Source: Mastigamoeba balamuthi | Lineage: Eukaryota; Evosea; Mastigamoebida; Mastigamoebidae | NCBI GenBank assembly: GCA_902651635.1 | Contig: CACRSC010000048.1 | Coordinates: 283,872-347,871 of the forward strand | Length of the DNA: 64,000 nt | Reading direction: 5' to 3' | Part shown: positions 12,090-24,414 of the stretch, in pieces | Numbering within the stretch: the first letter of the stretch is position 1 | How the letters are laid out: every line of letters begins with the position of its first letter | Position numbers and translations under genes: made by a program | The notes under the pieces: model-generated | Database searches by the model: none | Told to the model about the DNA's origin: nothing | Seen by the model: the letters and a program-made list of their open reading frames with translations, nothing else

Positions 12090-13584
12090 TTCGAAATAGA
12101 GAACCCTCACCATCAGGACTCACACCTGCCCCAGCGACTCAGGGGTGCGTGGCTTCAGATGATTCTCTCTGCTGACCAAACAACATTGCGTTTTGTGAAA
12201 CAGGTAGTAGCATTGCCGCCCATGACCACGCTGACCACCCCAGGGGCCACGTGGGACAGCGTGGCACATACTTGGGAAGGGAGGGGGTTGTGAGTTTGAG
12301 GGCCACTGACAAGAAGCAAGACTGGGATGACCTGGACAATGATGAGTACAGTTGAGATGCAGCACACACAGCTGCTTGAGTAAAAATTGATTTTCATGAA
12401 AAATGATATTCTTTTAAATATTTATTACTCCAAGCAATTTAATTAATTAAATTGTTTATTTGTTTTTGATTGTTTAATTGCTTCATTGTTTGCAGTGCAT
12501 TTATGTGATTAAAGCATATGTTGAGTGTGTGGCATATGTAGTACATATCAAGGACTTTCTGGTTTTTTTGACATCAGCCTTGACCTGCTTAATGGTAACC
12601 TCAGGGGCCTCCAGAGAGTGTTCTTAATTTTGTCAGTGATGCTAAACTCACCCCACAGCTTCACAAGGCAGACTGTAATGAGATTCTGAGCAGTGTTATG
12701 CTGATACTGCATTATATTAAGTTGGCCAATGCAGCAGTTTTTGGTAAAGGCCAGCAATTTTCCTCTCACTAAGAGATACAATCACAGTGCATAAATCCAT
12801 TGTTTGAGGTCCTTACTCACTATTTGCTACTCTTTCTCTCAGAAAACAGAAAAATTAATCCGTTCTTTTCAATTTTTGAATCCCACTTCTGTTTCACTTA
12901 GTCGCCAGCAATAATTTAAATAATGAACAATTGCATTCGTGCAAGCTGTTCATGTTTCATCATGGGATATCCCCTACTTTCAGCACCGAGGCTATTCCAG
13001 AACATATCATAGCCCCCCAAAAAACTGTGGTTACTTCGTTTTATATTTCCTAATCCAGTTAGTGGTTATGCACTGCAAGAGCAAACCAAACTAAGCAGCT
13101 TTGCTGGTTGGAACTTTTAGCCTATGGACGCCTGAGAAGAGTCCAGTGATTTTTGATCTCTTCAAATACGCAACACTTTCCATCCACGAGAACCATGAAT
13201 CTCTGTGCAGCATGATGCTCTTTTCCAGTAATATGAATCTGGTGCTGTCTGAACAACATGTCAGAAAATGAATGAATATTCAGAGTGAGACTGAACCTGG
13301 GGGGTTCTCTCAAGATGAACATCAGTCGAGTTTATCCACAAAGTGACTCCAGTGATGAGTCCCTTTGGCTTCATTTGACACACAGCAGCTTGACAATCTT
13401 CAAATGTTCTGAGATATCTGCCCAATGTCTCAGAGATGAGCGTGTCTGATGTATATTGGTATTAATGGACTTGTTGGCAACCTTGTATCACTGCTGCATG
13501 GCACGCTTCAGGCGGTTCATGCCCAGCCTGTGTGGTCATGATAGATGGTAATTTCCACCCATATGTCTTTGCAGCCAAACGTAC
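12090..13584. other. AT-rich island, no gene recognised
   Basis: Composition switches abruptly to AT-rich. Short open stretches on the minus strand (e.g. 12548-12781 and 13122-13322) look like decayed coding sequence, probably of transposable elements, but show no motif I can name. Nothing else is supportable. Confidence 0.4.
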
Positions 13585-16070
13585 CATTTTTCCCAGTTTC
13601 ATGAAAAAAACGAAGTACGAAAATAAATGTCGTTTTAAACGACAGCATTATTTAACCAAAATGATCTGAAGAAAAAATCATTGAATTTTATACAATTTTG
13701 TTAGAATTGCTATGTTCTCAGTAATATGTGTGCGTAGTGAAATGTATGAGACTGAATTAAGAACATCATTAAACAGTAATACCTGAAGAATACATATCAG
13801 TATGAGTGCTGAAAGTGTATGAGTGCACACAGACCAAAAGAGTGCATCTCATAGAAAGAAATGCTGATGTGTAGTTCTGCTGAAATGTGTCTTGTACTGT
13901 GAAAATAATGGGGTTCTGTTGTGCTGTCTGATTGACAAAGACAACAAGTGGCGAGAATGTGTATGTGGTTGTGTTGATGTCCAGTGTGCAGGGACACTGT
14001 GCATCTGCTACATCAGCAGATGGATCAGTGTCAATGGGTGTGTTGCAGTGCATGTTATGCCCATGTTCTATGTACAACCTGATGGTCTGAAGGGGATCAG
14101 CCACATCTGAATTTGCTGACAAGAATGGCCTTGAACATACAATTGGTCCGTAAATGGGACATGTTCCTGAAATGTCACACTGAAATTGTATAGCAGGCCT
14201 AAAAGCAGAGAACCAAATGTCTGGTGACTGCATAGGCATTGGCCTGGAACCAGAGGGACCCTAGTAGAGCTCATCGAAAGAGGACTGAGTGAACCTCTAT
14301 TGATGAATCTGCTGCAACACAGTCATACTCTAGCATGTAGGTGGAGCAGAAAGCAACTGTAGTTCAGCAGGGTTCTGACACAGGCCCGAATAGAAACCAA
14401 CAACAGCACTGCTCAGATGGCAGCAGTTGTTATGGTTATAGGGCAGGTTAGCTCTTCTGAATGAGGCAGGCAACTGAACTTGAGCAAGAGGAGGCGTAGC
14501 CACTGAAAAAGATGACAGAGAGGTGGTGGACTTGGAGGAAGAAGGGGTGATTATTACAGAGCGACCACCAAAGCCTCTGCTTTTCTTGTTTCTGGGTGTG
14601 ATGGTGGTGTCTGTAACAGGAACAGCTGGTATTACTAACTTTGATTTTCTCTTGAACAATCTGATTTTTTGCATTACAAGTCTTACTGTTCCTGACCAGT
14701 GTATGGTGTTATGAAATAACATTCATTTCTTATAAAGCATCAACCTGCATTAGGTGCACAGGTAGTTGCTTGAAGACCTCTTCCTCTTTGTGAACCAGCA
14801 AAAGGAGCAGTAACAGGAAGAGGAGACATGGCAGATCCTGTAGCATGCATGTTCAAGAGAAAAAACATATCAGTTATGCCTGCTGTTCCTGAATCAGCCA
14901 ACACCATCACATCCAGAAACATGAAAAGCAGAGGCTTTGGTGGTCACTCTGTAATAATCTCTTCTTCCTTCAAGTTCACACCCTTCCTGTCATCTTTTTC
15001 AGTAGCTAGGCCTCCTCTTGCTCAAGTTCAGTTGCCTGCCTCATGAAGAAGAGCTAACCTGCCCTATAACCACAACAACTGCTACCATCTGAGCAGTGTT
15101 GTGTGGGTTTATATTCAGGCCTCTTTCAGAACCCTGCTGGGCTACAGTTGCTTTCTGCTCCACCTACATGCCAGAGCATGACTGCATTGCAGCAGATTCT
15201 TTTAGAGAGATTCACTCAGTTCTCTTTTGATGAGCTCTACTATGGACCCTCTGATTATAGGCTCATATGCAGTCACCAGACATTTGGTTCTCTTCCTTCA
15301 GGTCTGTTGTACAGTTTCATTGTGACATTTCAGGTACTTACCTCATTCACGGGCCAGTTGTATGTTCAAGGTTATTCTTGTCTGCAAATTCAGATGTATC
15401 TGATCCCCTTCAGGCCATCAAATTGTACATAAAGAATGAATATAACATTCATTGCAACACACCCATTGGCACTGATCCGTCTGCTGATGTAGCAGATGCA
15501 CAGTGTCCCTGCACACTGGACATCAACACAACACACACAGATTCTTACTACTTGTTATCTTAACCAATCAGACAACACAACAGAACCCCTTTTCTTTCAC
15601 AGTACCAAACACATTTCAACAAAACTACACTTCAGCATTTCTTCCTCTTAAGGTGCACACATTTGGCTTGTATGCACTCATACACTTTCAGTACTCATGC
15701 TGGTATGTATACTTCAGGTATACCATTCACTATTACCCGCTTCTCCACCATATATGGTGGTGAAGCATTCCATCACCATGACGCTACATGCAGACCCATA
15801 TGCCATGCACACTGAAGGCATGCGAGGTCCTCAGGAAGCTCATCATAAAGAGCATGCAGCAGGGCCTGTTCTGCAAGAACACCAATAATAAAGCTGTGTT
15901 TGTGTTCCCTGCGTTCTTGGTGCTGAAACAAGGGAGAAAGTGGAGACTGGTATGCAACTATCATTTCCTTAACAAGAATAAGTCTTTGCTGAGCCATAGC
16001 ATTTTTCCAGTTTCATTGAAATAACTTTGTATGAAAAAGTAAGAAAAAACAGCTTTGTGAAACTGGAAAA
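13585..16070. mobile_element. Inverted pair of retroelement-like fragments
   Basis: Two diverged arms of about 0.95 kb face each other: a minus-strand arm (about 13769-14722) and a plus-strand arm (about 14828-15763), centred near 14780. Translated, both arms give the same protein in the same order. A basic N-terminal stretch reads KKSRGFGGRSVIITPSS versus MKSRGFGGHSVIISSS. Then come PPLAQVQLPAS and a domain containing MQSPDIWFS and DPSADVADAQCPCTLDINTT in both. The plus arm continues at 15788-16024 into a peptide with FPAFLVLKQGRKWRLVCNYH, which matches the start of a reverse-transcriptase domain (P-x-F-L-V...GKWRLV-x-[DN]-Y). Frames are interrupted, so neither arm is likely functional. The upstream ORF could be gag/capsid-like; that is inference. 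About 200 bp at 13585-13790 recurs in direct orientation at 16003-16240. Confidence 0.6.
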
Positions 16071-16344
16071 ATCAAGAAAGACAGAAAAAAACGACTTTTA
16101 AAGAGCACACAAGGGAGACAAGATGAACAATTTTGTTTATTTCACACTTTTGTGAGAATTGCTATGTTTCCAGTGATTTGTGTTTGTGGTAGGTTTATGA
16201 GACTGAATTCAGAACATTATTCAAACAGTATCATGATGTGAGAAAAGGGCATGCATGTTGTAGGGCCTGGAAGGGTGTGTCCAGGAGTGGGAATATGGGT
16301 TTCAGTGCCTCGTTCCACTTTTTGTTCATTGCATTGGCCGTGTA

Positions 16345-17159
16345 CAGTAGAAATCACTAACAACTGTCCCCTGTTATCTTTTGATCAAATAATTCCTGGA
16401 ATGTGTCATTTGGAATTGTCAACATTCGATTCAGAATCTGATCATGAAGTATGCTCATCAACAAGCTTGCATAGATTTTGCACAGGAAAATCTGCTGCAA
16501 GATTGGAGAGATGTATGATTTAGTGATGAGACAACATTTTGGCTGGGTGGATCAAAGGAAAAGCACTGACAAGTATCTGGTCATCGATTTCTTATCAGGA
16601 AGGTGAAGTACCCCCAGAAGGTACAGGTTTGGGGGTGCTTTTCTTCACATGGATTCGGAAAGCTGCATTTTTTACAGGGAACCTGAATTCCGAAAAGATG
16701 TGTGATATCTATTAAAAAGCACTTCTGCCATCCATCAGACATGCATATGAAGAGGATCATGTTGAGTGGCTCCTTTCAGAGGACAATGATAGTAAGCATA
16801 GAAGTAAATTGTGCTGCCAATGGAAGGATGACCATAATGTGCATACTCTGCCCTGGCCAGCATGCAGCCCTGATTGTAATGGTATTGAAAATGTTTGAGC
16901 CATTCTGAAGGCCAGGGTTAGTGAGTCAAACCCTCGTTCTCTTACTGCCTTGGTTCACTGTATTAGAAATGAGTGGAGATAACTCTCAGTGGAGTTTGCC
17001 CAAAAGTTGGTCAACTCAATGCCCTCTCGTTTACAGGCAGTTATTGAGGCAAAAGGAGATTATACAATATACTAAGATCAGTTTTTCTGGGTACGAATAT
17101 AGTAATAGGTGAAATGTATGGTAGAATTAATAGGGGACAGTTGGTAGTGATTTCTACTG
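16345..17159 (+). mobile_element. Tc1/mariner deletion derivative with both terminal repeats
   Basis: An 815-bp element bounded by inverted repeats of about 30 bp (left CAGTAGAAATCACTAACAAC, right end its near-complement) and flanked on each side by TA, the Tc1 target dinucleotide. Inside, the C-terminal two-thirds of a Tc1 transposase can be read across several frame breaks. Seen are IDFAQENLLQDW, FSDETTFWLGGS (first catalytic D region), then PWPACSPDCNGIEN (second D and the E/D motif) and a tail near SMPSRLQAVIEAKGDYT. The N-terminal helix-turn-helix region is missing, so this is an internally deleted, non-autonomous copy. Confidence 0.85.
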
Positions 17160-17346
17160 TATAAGATGAGCATGTTTATAAGAATGTAGTTGTTTGTAGT
17201 ATTGGGTCGGGTTCTGTTCTGCTGGATGTGGTCTTTGTTGGTCTTTGGGGAGTTGGGCTCTTTTCTGGGGTCAGCTTGTTGGGTGATGTGGTTGGTCATT
17301 TATTGGAAGGAATCCCTAACACTGGTTCTCTTATTTGGCACGATAA

Positions 17347-20300
17347 TTAGCACACTCGGACGAGTATACTCGTCGGCCCTAGTTGCTTGGCCGCAGTCGC
17401 CTCCTCCTTGGGCTGCTCCTCCACAGCCGCAGCACCAACAGCGACAGCAGCCACGGCAGCGACGGGGTGCTCCTGGGTTGTCTGCGCCTCAGCGTGCGCT
17501 GGCGCAGCCTCCGCCGGCGTCGAAGCGGCCTCCGCCTGGGCAGGGGATTGATCGTGGGCGGCAGCCTCCGACTTGGCGTCCGTACCTGCGGTCCCGAGCG
17601 GCGCCACGGACATCGGGGCGGCGACCTGCGTCGGCACCGGCGAGGCCTCCGACGCCAGCGCAGGCGCGGCCATGGGCGAAGTCGAGCCGCCCGCAGCCGG
17701 AGCAGGGGACGTGGAACTTGCCTGCTGGGGCTGCTGCGCAGGTGCCTGTGCCGGCGCCTGTGCCTGCGGCGGTTGTTGGGCGTGCTGCACCGGCTGGGCC
17801 GCCGCCTGGGCCTGGGCGTGCTGGGCCGACGGGCGTGTGACAACGGCGAGCAACAGCATCGACGACAGGTCGCCAGCGTACAGCGACGCCATGCTGTGTC
17901 GAGGCAGGAGGCGTAAGAGATGCGAAGAGCTGAGGGAGCACTGGGAGGAAGGGGGGCCGGGTGTCTTACTCGAGGGTCGCGTCCGCCTTGAGGAAGTCAG
18001 GAAGGCGGTCCTGGCGGCTAAGCGGCACGATGTAGAGCTCCTCGAGGGCGGGGTTCTCCTTGGGGGGCTTCACGTAGCCGGCGCTGCATGGCGACAGTGA
18101 GCACTGCGCCCAACGGCCAGGGGGGAGAGTGGGGTGCGTGGTGGGGAAGTGGCCGGGCGCACCGTTGACGCTGGGTGAAGTAGTTGTAGAGCGACGAGAA
18201 CTGCGCTGAGTCGCTCGGGTCGCGCGGGTCGAGTCGGAAGACAGTGCGCTTGCGGGTGCTGCTCGTGTTGAGCATGTGTAGGTACTGGAACAGCTTGGCG
18301 ATCTCGAGCCTGCCGCTGACCTCGAGCGTCGCCGGCAGGATCTTGTGCGTCGTCGTCTGCCCCGACACGAAGAACCCGTTGACGTCGAACGGCATGAAGT
18401 TCTTCCCCGTCTTCTCGATGCGGCCCGACCACACGGGCGTCCCCTGCGGCGCGCGCGAGCCGGCGGGCTCATCGCTCGACTTGGGCCTCTTCCTCAGGAG
18501 CGTGTCGATCGGCTGCGTCGCGAAGCTCTCGGGCGTGATCTCGCCCGACAGCAGCTGCTCGCGCAGAGCCTTGTTGGGCTTGTCCTGAAATAGAAGGAAG
18601 AATCGGCGGCTCAGCGAATTTGCGTGGTTTTGTTTCCCGCCGTTACGGCGAAGTCAAGACGGAAATGACGTGTGAGGGGGAGCCGGAAAAAATGACGCAC
18701 GCGGAGAGCGAAGATCAAGGTGCGCGCGCGCGGTCCGTATTGCTTCAGGACGCCCTTGAACTTCTCGTGCAGGGTGGCTTCGATCATGACCGCCACCTCG
18801 GCGCTGCGCGGGGTGTCGCCGAGCGCCGACGCCATGCTGGCCGTCGTCGTGCGCCGCGCCTCCTCGTACGACCCCCTCGACGGCGCCGAGTCCCTCTTGG
18901 ACCTCCCGGGCCTCTGCGGCGTCGACCCTTCGTCCCTCTTCGCGGCCTTGCCGATCTTGTACATAGAGCCCTCGGCAATCGCCTGCGAGATGTAGTCCTT
19001 GGCCTTGCGCACCGCGTCGTTCATGGCCAGGCCCTGCGCGAGAAAGGCCGCCACCGCCGACGACAGGGTGCAGCCCTTTCCGTGGGTGTTGGGGGTGTTC
19101 ACGCGCTGCGAGGTCAGCTCCAGCGTCTCGTCCGTCTCAGCGTTGTAGAAGACGTCCACGACGCTGGCGTCACTCAGGTGGCCGGCCTTGAGAAGCACGG
19201 AGACCTTCCCGCCCATCGACAGCTCCTTGGCGAAGGCCGGGAGCTCCTCCTGGCGGGTGATCTGCTTGCCCAGGAGGATCTCGGCCTCGGGGATGTTGGG
19301 GGTGATGAGCCTGGCCCGCGGGATGAGGACCTCCTTCAGGGCGGCCACAGCGTCGTCCTCGAGCAGCTTGCCCCCGCACGTGGCCACCATCACGGGGTCC
19401 AGCACGACGTTGCGGATGTCGTATTCGTCTAGCACCTGCCGCACAGCCCGGACCAGCTCCGACGAGTGCAGCATGCCGATCTTCACCGCGTCCGCCCCAA
19501 TGTCGTTGAGGACCGAGCGGACCTGCCCCTGCACGAACTCGGGCGGGATCGGGTGCACGCCGAAGACGTCGACGGTGTTCTCGTCGACGACGGTGGTGAT
19601 GGCAGAGGTGCCGAAGCAACCGAGAGCAGAGAACGTCTTGAGGTCGGCCTGAATGCCCGCTCCGCCGCTCGGGTCGCTGCCGGCGATCGTCAGCGCCCTT
19701 TTGTACGTCCTGAGGCTCCTGGCCGCGTCCACGACGCCGCGGAGGTGCCTGGCAGCCTGCTGGGGGTCAGGCGCAGAGCAGATCGCCGACACGACGGCAA
19801 CCCCGTTGGCGCCAGCCCTCATCACGCTCGCCGCATTGTCCGCGTTGATGCCCCCGATCGCCACCGCTGGGTGCCTCGTAAACGACGTGATCTCGCGGAT
19901 GCCCTCGAGGCCCAGGGGCTTGTTCGTGAGCACCTTCGTCTGCGTGGGGAACGTAGAGATGCCGATGTAGTCGACATCGAGGGCGTCGGCCTCGCGGGCC
20001 TGCTCCACGGTGGTGACGGTCAGTCCGATGATCTTGTCGGGGCCGAGGAGGCTGCGGGCGAGGGCGTAGGGCATGTCGCTCTGTCCGATGTGCACGCCGT
20101 CGGCGTCTGAGGCCAGCGCCACGTCCACGCGGTCGTTGATGACCAGGGGCACCCCGAGGGGCGACAGCCTGCGCCTCAGGCGCACCGCCAGCTCCACGAA
20201 GTCGCTGGTGTCGCAGTCCTTCTCGCGCAGCTGCACCATCGTAGCTCCGCCCTTCACCGCCTCCATCACCACGTCCTCCAGGTCCCGCCCATTGCACAGC

Positions 20301-21334
20301 GGCCTATCTGTCACGAGGTACACGCTCAGGTCAAGCGCGTGCTTCCGGCCCTCCTGTTGCCTCTGCGGCAGCGGCCGCTCCACGCGTTCCGCCTGCTGCT
20401 GGGGCACATCGCTTGTGCGAGCGAAAAAAAGGGCGAGAACAAAGATAAGAGGGCGTGTCATTACACAAGGGAGATGGTGCAGGGGAGCACACCCGACTGT
20501 GAGAGAGCCGAGGCGGGCGAGGGAGTCGAGCATGGACGGGGTGATGGTGTAGAGGCCGTCGAGGAAGTTGAGCTGCAACGACGCCGGGCCCGGAGAGCGG
20601 AGGGCGGCGAGCTCGCCGACGACGCCCATAAGGGCCATGGCGTGGGTGGCGGCGTCGAGGGTGCAGGGGTTGACGGCAGCAAAGGCGGCGACAATGGCTG
20701 AGGCGGTGCAGCCCATGGCCGTCACGCGCGTCATCATCGCCGACCCGTTGCGGACCGTCCGCACGACTCGGCCGTCGGTCACCACGTCCGTCTCCCCACT
20801 CACCACCACCACCGTCCCGTGCGCCGCCGCCAGCCGCGCTGCGACCCGCACCACCCGGGCCAGCGCCTCCTCCGCGCTCTCCCCCGGCGCAGGGCCCGCC
20901 GCGCTGTCGACGCCCCGCGTGGCCGCCCCGGTCTCGCCCACCAGGCTCAGGATCTCCGACGCGTTGCCCCGGACCACCGTCGGCCGGCACTCGCGCAGCA
21001 CACGACCAGCGGCTGCCGTCCGGTACGCCGTCGCCCCGGCACCCACAGGGTCCAGCACCACCGGCGTCCCTCGCTCCCGCGCCGCGGTCCCCGCTGCCAG
21101 CATCGACTCGATCCACGGAGGGCTCAGCGTCCCCATGTTCAGCACCAGCGCCGACGCCGCCCGCGCCATCTCCGCCGCCTCCTCCACCGCGTGCGCCATC
21201 ACCGGCGACGCCCCCACTGCCAGCAGCGCGTTGGCCGTGCTGCTCATCGCCACTAAGTTGGTGATGTTGTGCACCAGCGGCCGCGAGGCCCGCACGCGCT
21301 CCAGGTCCGACCCAGCCGTCCGATTGCTGATCAT
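17347..21334 (-). CDS. ThiM-ThiE-ThiD trifunctional thiamine enzyme in frame with TFIIS-M/SPOC protein
   Basis: One minus-strand frame from the ATG at 21334 runs ThiM, ThiE, ThiD. ThiM is hydroxyethylthiazole kinase (RPLVHNITNLVAM; VLDPVGAGAT; VTAMGCTAS). ThiE is thiamine-phosphate synthase (YLVTDRPLC; VQLREKDCD; DGVHIGQSDM; AIGGINADN). ThiD is HMP-P kinase (ALTIAGSDPSGGAGIQADLK; VLDPVMVATCGG; NTHGKGCTLSSAVAAFL). A 99-nt in-frame insert near 20390-20490 with GT/AG ends is probably an intron between ThiM and ThiE. After the normal ThiD end (YKIGKAA) the frame stays open through a Ser/Arg linker. It enters a TFIIS central-type helix (HEKFKGVLKQYG), an intron, then LREQLLSGEITPESFAT, and a SPOC domain (VWSGRIEKTGKNFMPFDV; LFQYLHML; LYIVPLSRQDRLPDFL; SMLLLAVVTRP). 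An Ala/Gln/Pro tail ends at 17347. No stop separates the two halves. A separate gene could start at MASALGDTPRS (about 18834), but ThiD would then lack a stop. Confidence 0.75.
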
Positions 21335-21659
21335 CTCCCTCTCGAACTTCTCCCTCTCTGGCTCTGTCTCTGTGCTCGGCCCTCGCGCTCCCTGTGCGAT
21401 GCCGCAGGACAACACAACAGACCAGCAGACGACAAGACAACAAGTGCAACGGCGGTTCTTTCTGCAGCTGCGCTCACAGAAAAGCGCTTACTTTCAACTT
21501 CACACAGAATATCGTGTGGGTGTATCTGCTGATACACTGATGGTACACAGCTGCGCTTCTGCGTCCATGGAATTGCACACACTGGAGCGGAGATCTCTGT
21601 TGAAATACCAAGGGTTTGTAGTGCTGGCTGGCCTCAGATCGGCCAAACAGTACTATGCA

Positions 21660-22260
21660 AAAGTCAGTTAAATGCGAGATGTTGAGTGATTTGAGTGTTT
21701 GGTGTTACAGAGTATCTGTAGAGTTTGTTTTGCTGCAAGCTTGTGAACACTTTTGCACTACTTCCTGCTGCTGTGTGCTTTGCTTTCTGTGTCCCTACCC
21801 AATCAGGAATTGGCTGAAGGTTTACAAATGTAAATTGGTCCAACTGTGTGCAGTCTAACTTAGAAATGCTAACTAAGAAGATATTAATATCATGATATTC
21901 AACATTTGGTCATCACTGCGACTTTTGTGCATAGAGCAACAAAATTTAAAATCGATGTTTTTTCAGTGCTACTTTAGCACTTCATTGCTAATTTTGCACT
22001 AAATCTAACACTAAGTGGCACTACATCGATAATAGTGATTTTAGCACAATATGCGACCCAAATTCAGTGATATTGCTATCACTATGCATCACTTCAATCG
22101 ATACTAGTGCAAATATTTGTGCTAGTTGCGATTGCACTAATTTAGTGATGCATTTCCATAGAATTCATCACATGTAGTACTATTTCAGCACATTTGGCGC
22201 AATTTTGTGATTATTCATTGCTAAGCTCAGTCATTTTTTCTATGTATAACATCTGTTTCA
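21660..22260. other. AT-rich spacer with recurring AGTGAT/GCACTA words
   Basis: No gene seen. Between about 21900 and 22240 the words AGTGAT, ATCACT, GCACTA and TTTAGTG recur many times in both orientations, including ATCGAT-bounded stretches at about 22027 and 22098. It looks like a degenerate short repeat. Confidence 0.4.
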
Positions 22261-22269
22261 GCTTTTTCA

Positions 22270-23440
22270 TTAAGGTGGTCTGGGAAACCAGGCCTTCCTG
22301 GGAATAGGGTACAGAAGGCTCTCAGAGAGATACCAGGCATCTAGATTCGTGATGATTGTGATGGCTGACCTCAGCAGGTCATTGCTCATCACCTTCTTCC
22401 CCTTGAACTTCTTGCCCACGATGTTGAATAGGGACATGAAGCCCAGGTAGTGCTCTACCCTGCTTCTTCAGCACCTGTGAACATGGTTCCACTGGCGTTT
22501 GAACCTGGTGTATGTACTTGAGTGCAGTTCTTCTCTGCCTTCCATTAACAGAGTCATACAGAGAGGCATGCTTGAAGGGGGTCAGCAGCTCACTGCTTGG
22601 GACACTGACATAGGTATTGTCAGCCAGCAGTCGTGTCTCTTGCAGTTTCATGTGTGAAGCTAAGCCCTGCCAGATCTTCAGATCATGGCAAACCCCTTGA
22701 ACAACCCTTGAACGTCCATGGGGATGCCCTGGTTGTTGACCACCACCTGGATCTTCACCACGTGCCCCTTGTACTTGCCATTGTAGAACTTGTTCTGCTT
22801 CTTGCTGGGCCGTGAGATGCCAATGGCCTTAACACCCACAGTTCCGTGGATTGTACGAGACTGGGTGAAGGAAGCCTGTTGGCCTCAGAAGTCCAGGCAT
22901 TCCAGACACTCTGCACATTTTTTGAAAATTGATAATCAGGTTGTTGCATTTCTACTAATTTGCAAACGGGTGCATGCATGCCCTAACATTATAAATTGAA
23001 TTAAATACTGAATTATACTGATTTCGTTTAGAAGAATACTATTATGATGTTAATGAAGTGGGCCTTACCTCCATCTCGTTGACATGCTCTGCCAGGTAGA
23101 GCCAGCATCGAGCCATCATGTGCCGAAAGTTGCTTGGATCAGAAGCCTCCAGGGACGTCTCAGAGGCAAGCACTCCATAGCGTTTGAAGTATAGCAGCAG
23201 GTCCAGCAGGTTCTTCAGCTTCTTGAAGAGGTGTCTGGCCCTCCGTAGCACTGAAATACCCGTTCCAGGAATTGGACGTGGTACCCCCAGCGTGCTTTGG
23301 CAATGGACTTGTGCAGCTTATGCAGGAGACACTGCTGCCTGGCATTGATGAGGTTGTCCTGGGAGTTGACCATGTTGGTTGGCTGGGTTTTTTTTGGCAA
23401 GTATAGCAATTGTAGCGATGTTAAGGAGTTAATCAATCTC
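22270..23440 (-). pseudogene. PIF/Harbinger-type (DDE_Tnp_4) transposase remnant
   Basis: Minus-strand pieces in several frames read in order: an N-terminal helical region (INARQQCLLHKLHKSIAKAR; VFQCYGGPD, about 23220-23400), then TIHGTVGVKAIGISRPSK followed by KQNKFYNGKYKGHVVKIQVV and NNQGIPMDVQGLFKGF (about 22700-22870), then LADNTYVSVPSSELLTPFK (about 22590-22650). The order [D/H]GT - GKYKxHxxKxQVVV - G.F.G - LADxxY - LTPF is that of the PIF/Harbinger DDE endonuclease. Frame breaks and stops between pieces mean it is dead. Terminal repeats were not found by eye. Confidence 0.65.
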
Positions 23441-23489
23441 TCTTTTTTGACTCTGTCTCTCTCAGAATTTGTAACTCTATGTTATCTTT

Positions 23490-24010
23490 CTAATGTGCTG
23501 TCAAGGCATTCCATGGGCTCAAGGCACATGATCAGAAAAGAGCTCTTCATGCCATCATCACCGAACCACTTGCAAGCAGAGAGAACCTGCACAAGCAGTT
23601 GATCGAGATGGGCCTGACCAAGAGGCTTAAGTGCAACCGGAACTCAGACCTTGATTCCCCAAAGGAAGCAGAGAACGAGGCATGGAACCCCAAGGTGCAG
23701 AGTGACAAGAAGAAGAAAAGACCCCACAAGAAGTGCAGAGAAGAGGGCAAGACAGATCTCAGCAGGCAAGATACCTATTCCATGAGCACAGCCAGCACCA
23801 GCACCACGCACAGGGCGAGCCAGGCACAGCAGTCAGTGCCCAGCTCCTTAAGGAGGAGACTAGTATGATAGATGATGAACAACCTCTCTTCTCCTCAGCA
23901 ACAGCAGGGCAATGCAAGTGCAAGACCAAGAAGATTGTTGTTCCCTCTTCCTCCAAACCCACGATGACTGAGATCGTCATGATCATCCTGGCAGAGTTGG
24001 AATCATGATC
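23490..24010 (+). other. Lysine/serine-rich open stretch, probably element-derived
   Basis: A plus-strand open stretch reads roughly HAIITEPLASRENLHKQLIE, MGLTKRLKCNRNSD, then a Lys-rich KKKKRPHKKCREEGK, then Ser/Thr repeats. No ATG-to-stop gene is clear and no family is recognised. It sits between decayed transposons and is probably part of one. Confidence 0.25.
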
Positions 24011-24414
24011 TCTGCTAGAAAAGGTACTACTTAAACCACCTCTGTACAGGGCTGTCCACTGGACCCAGGGATCAGCAGAACTGCCAGTGGTAGGGCAGCT
24101 GTACAAGACTACCCTTCACCTGGGAGACAGATACTACACTCTTCATGTGCTTTGACAATGAGGCCAAAAACGTCAGCCTGTTTTCTGATAGCTTTTCACT
24201 TGCAGTGTCTTTAGGTCTTCTTCAGTGAATGTGACTTTTGTCAGTGAGCCCCGTGTGTGCTCTGTGCTGACTCAGATCTGGATGCAAGGCTATTACTTGG
24301 CTATTACTCTGAGGGGGCCTCTGAAACGTATTGTATCATTTTTTAAATGTTCACTTAATTGGCTGTTGGATACCGTGTTCCCTCAGCACCATAACTTGTG
24401 TCTGCAGAAGCAGT

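Noticed and set aside
11822-12293. Extra gene or exon with Ser/Gln/His runs after the SAM-domain gene.
   Set aside because: Only simple-sequence repeats; no ordered segment, and all frames are similarly open.
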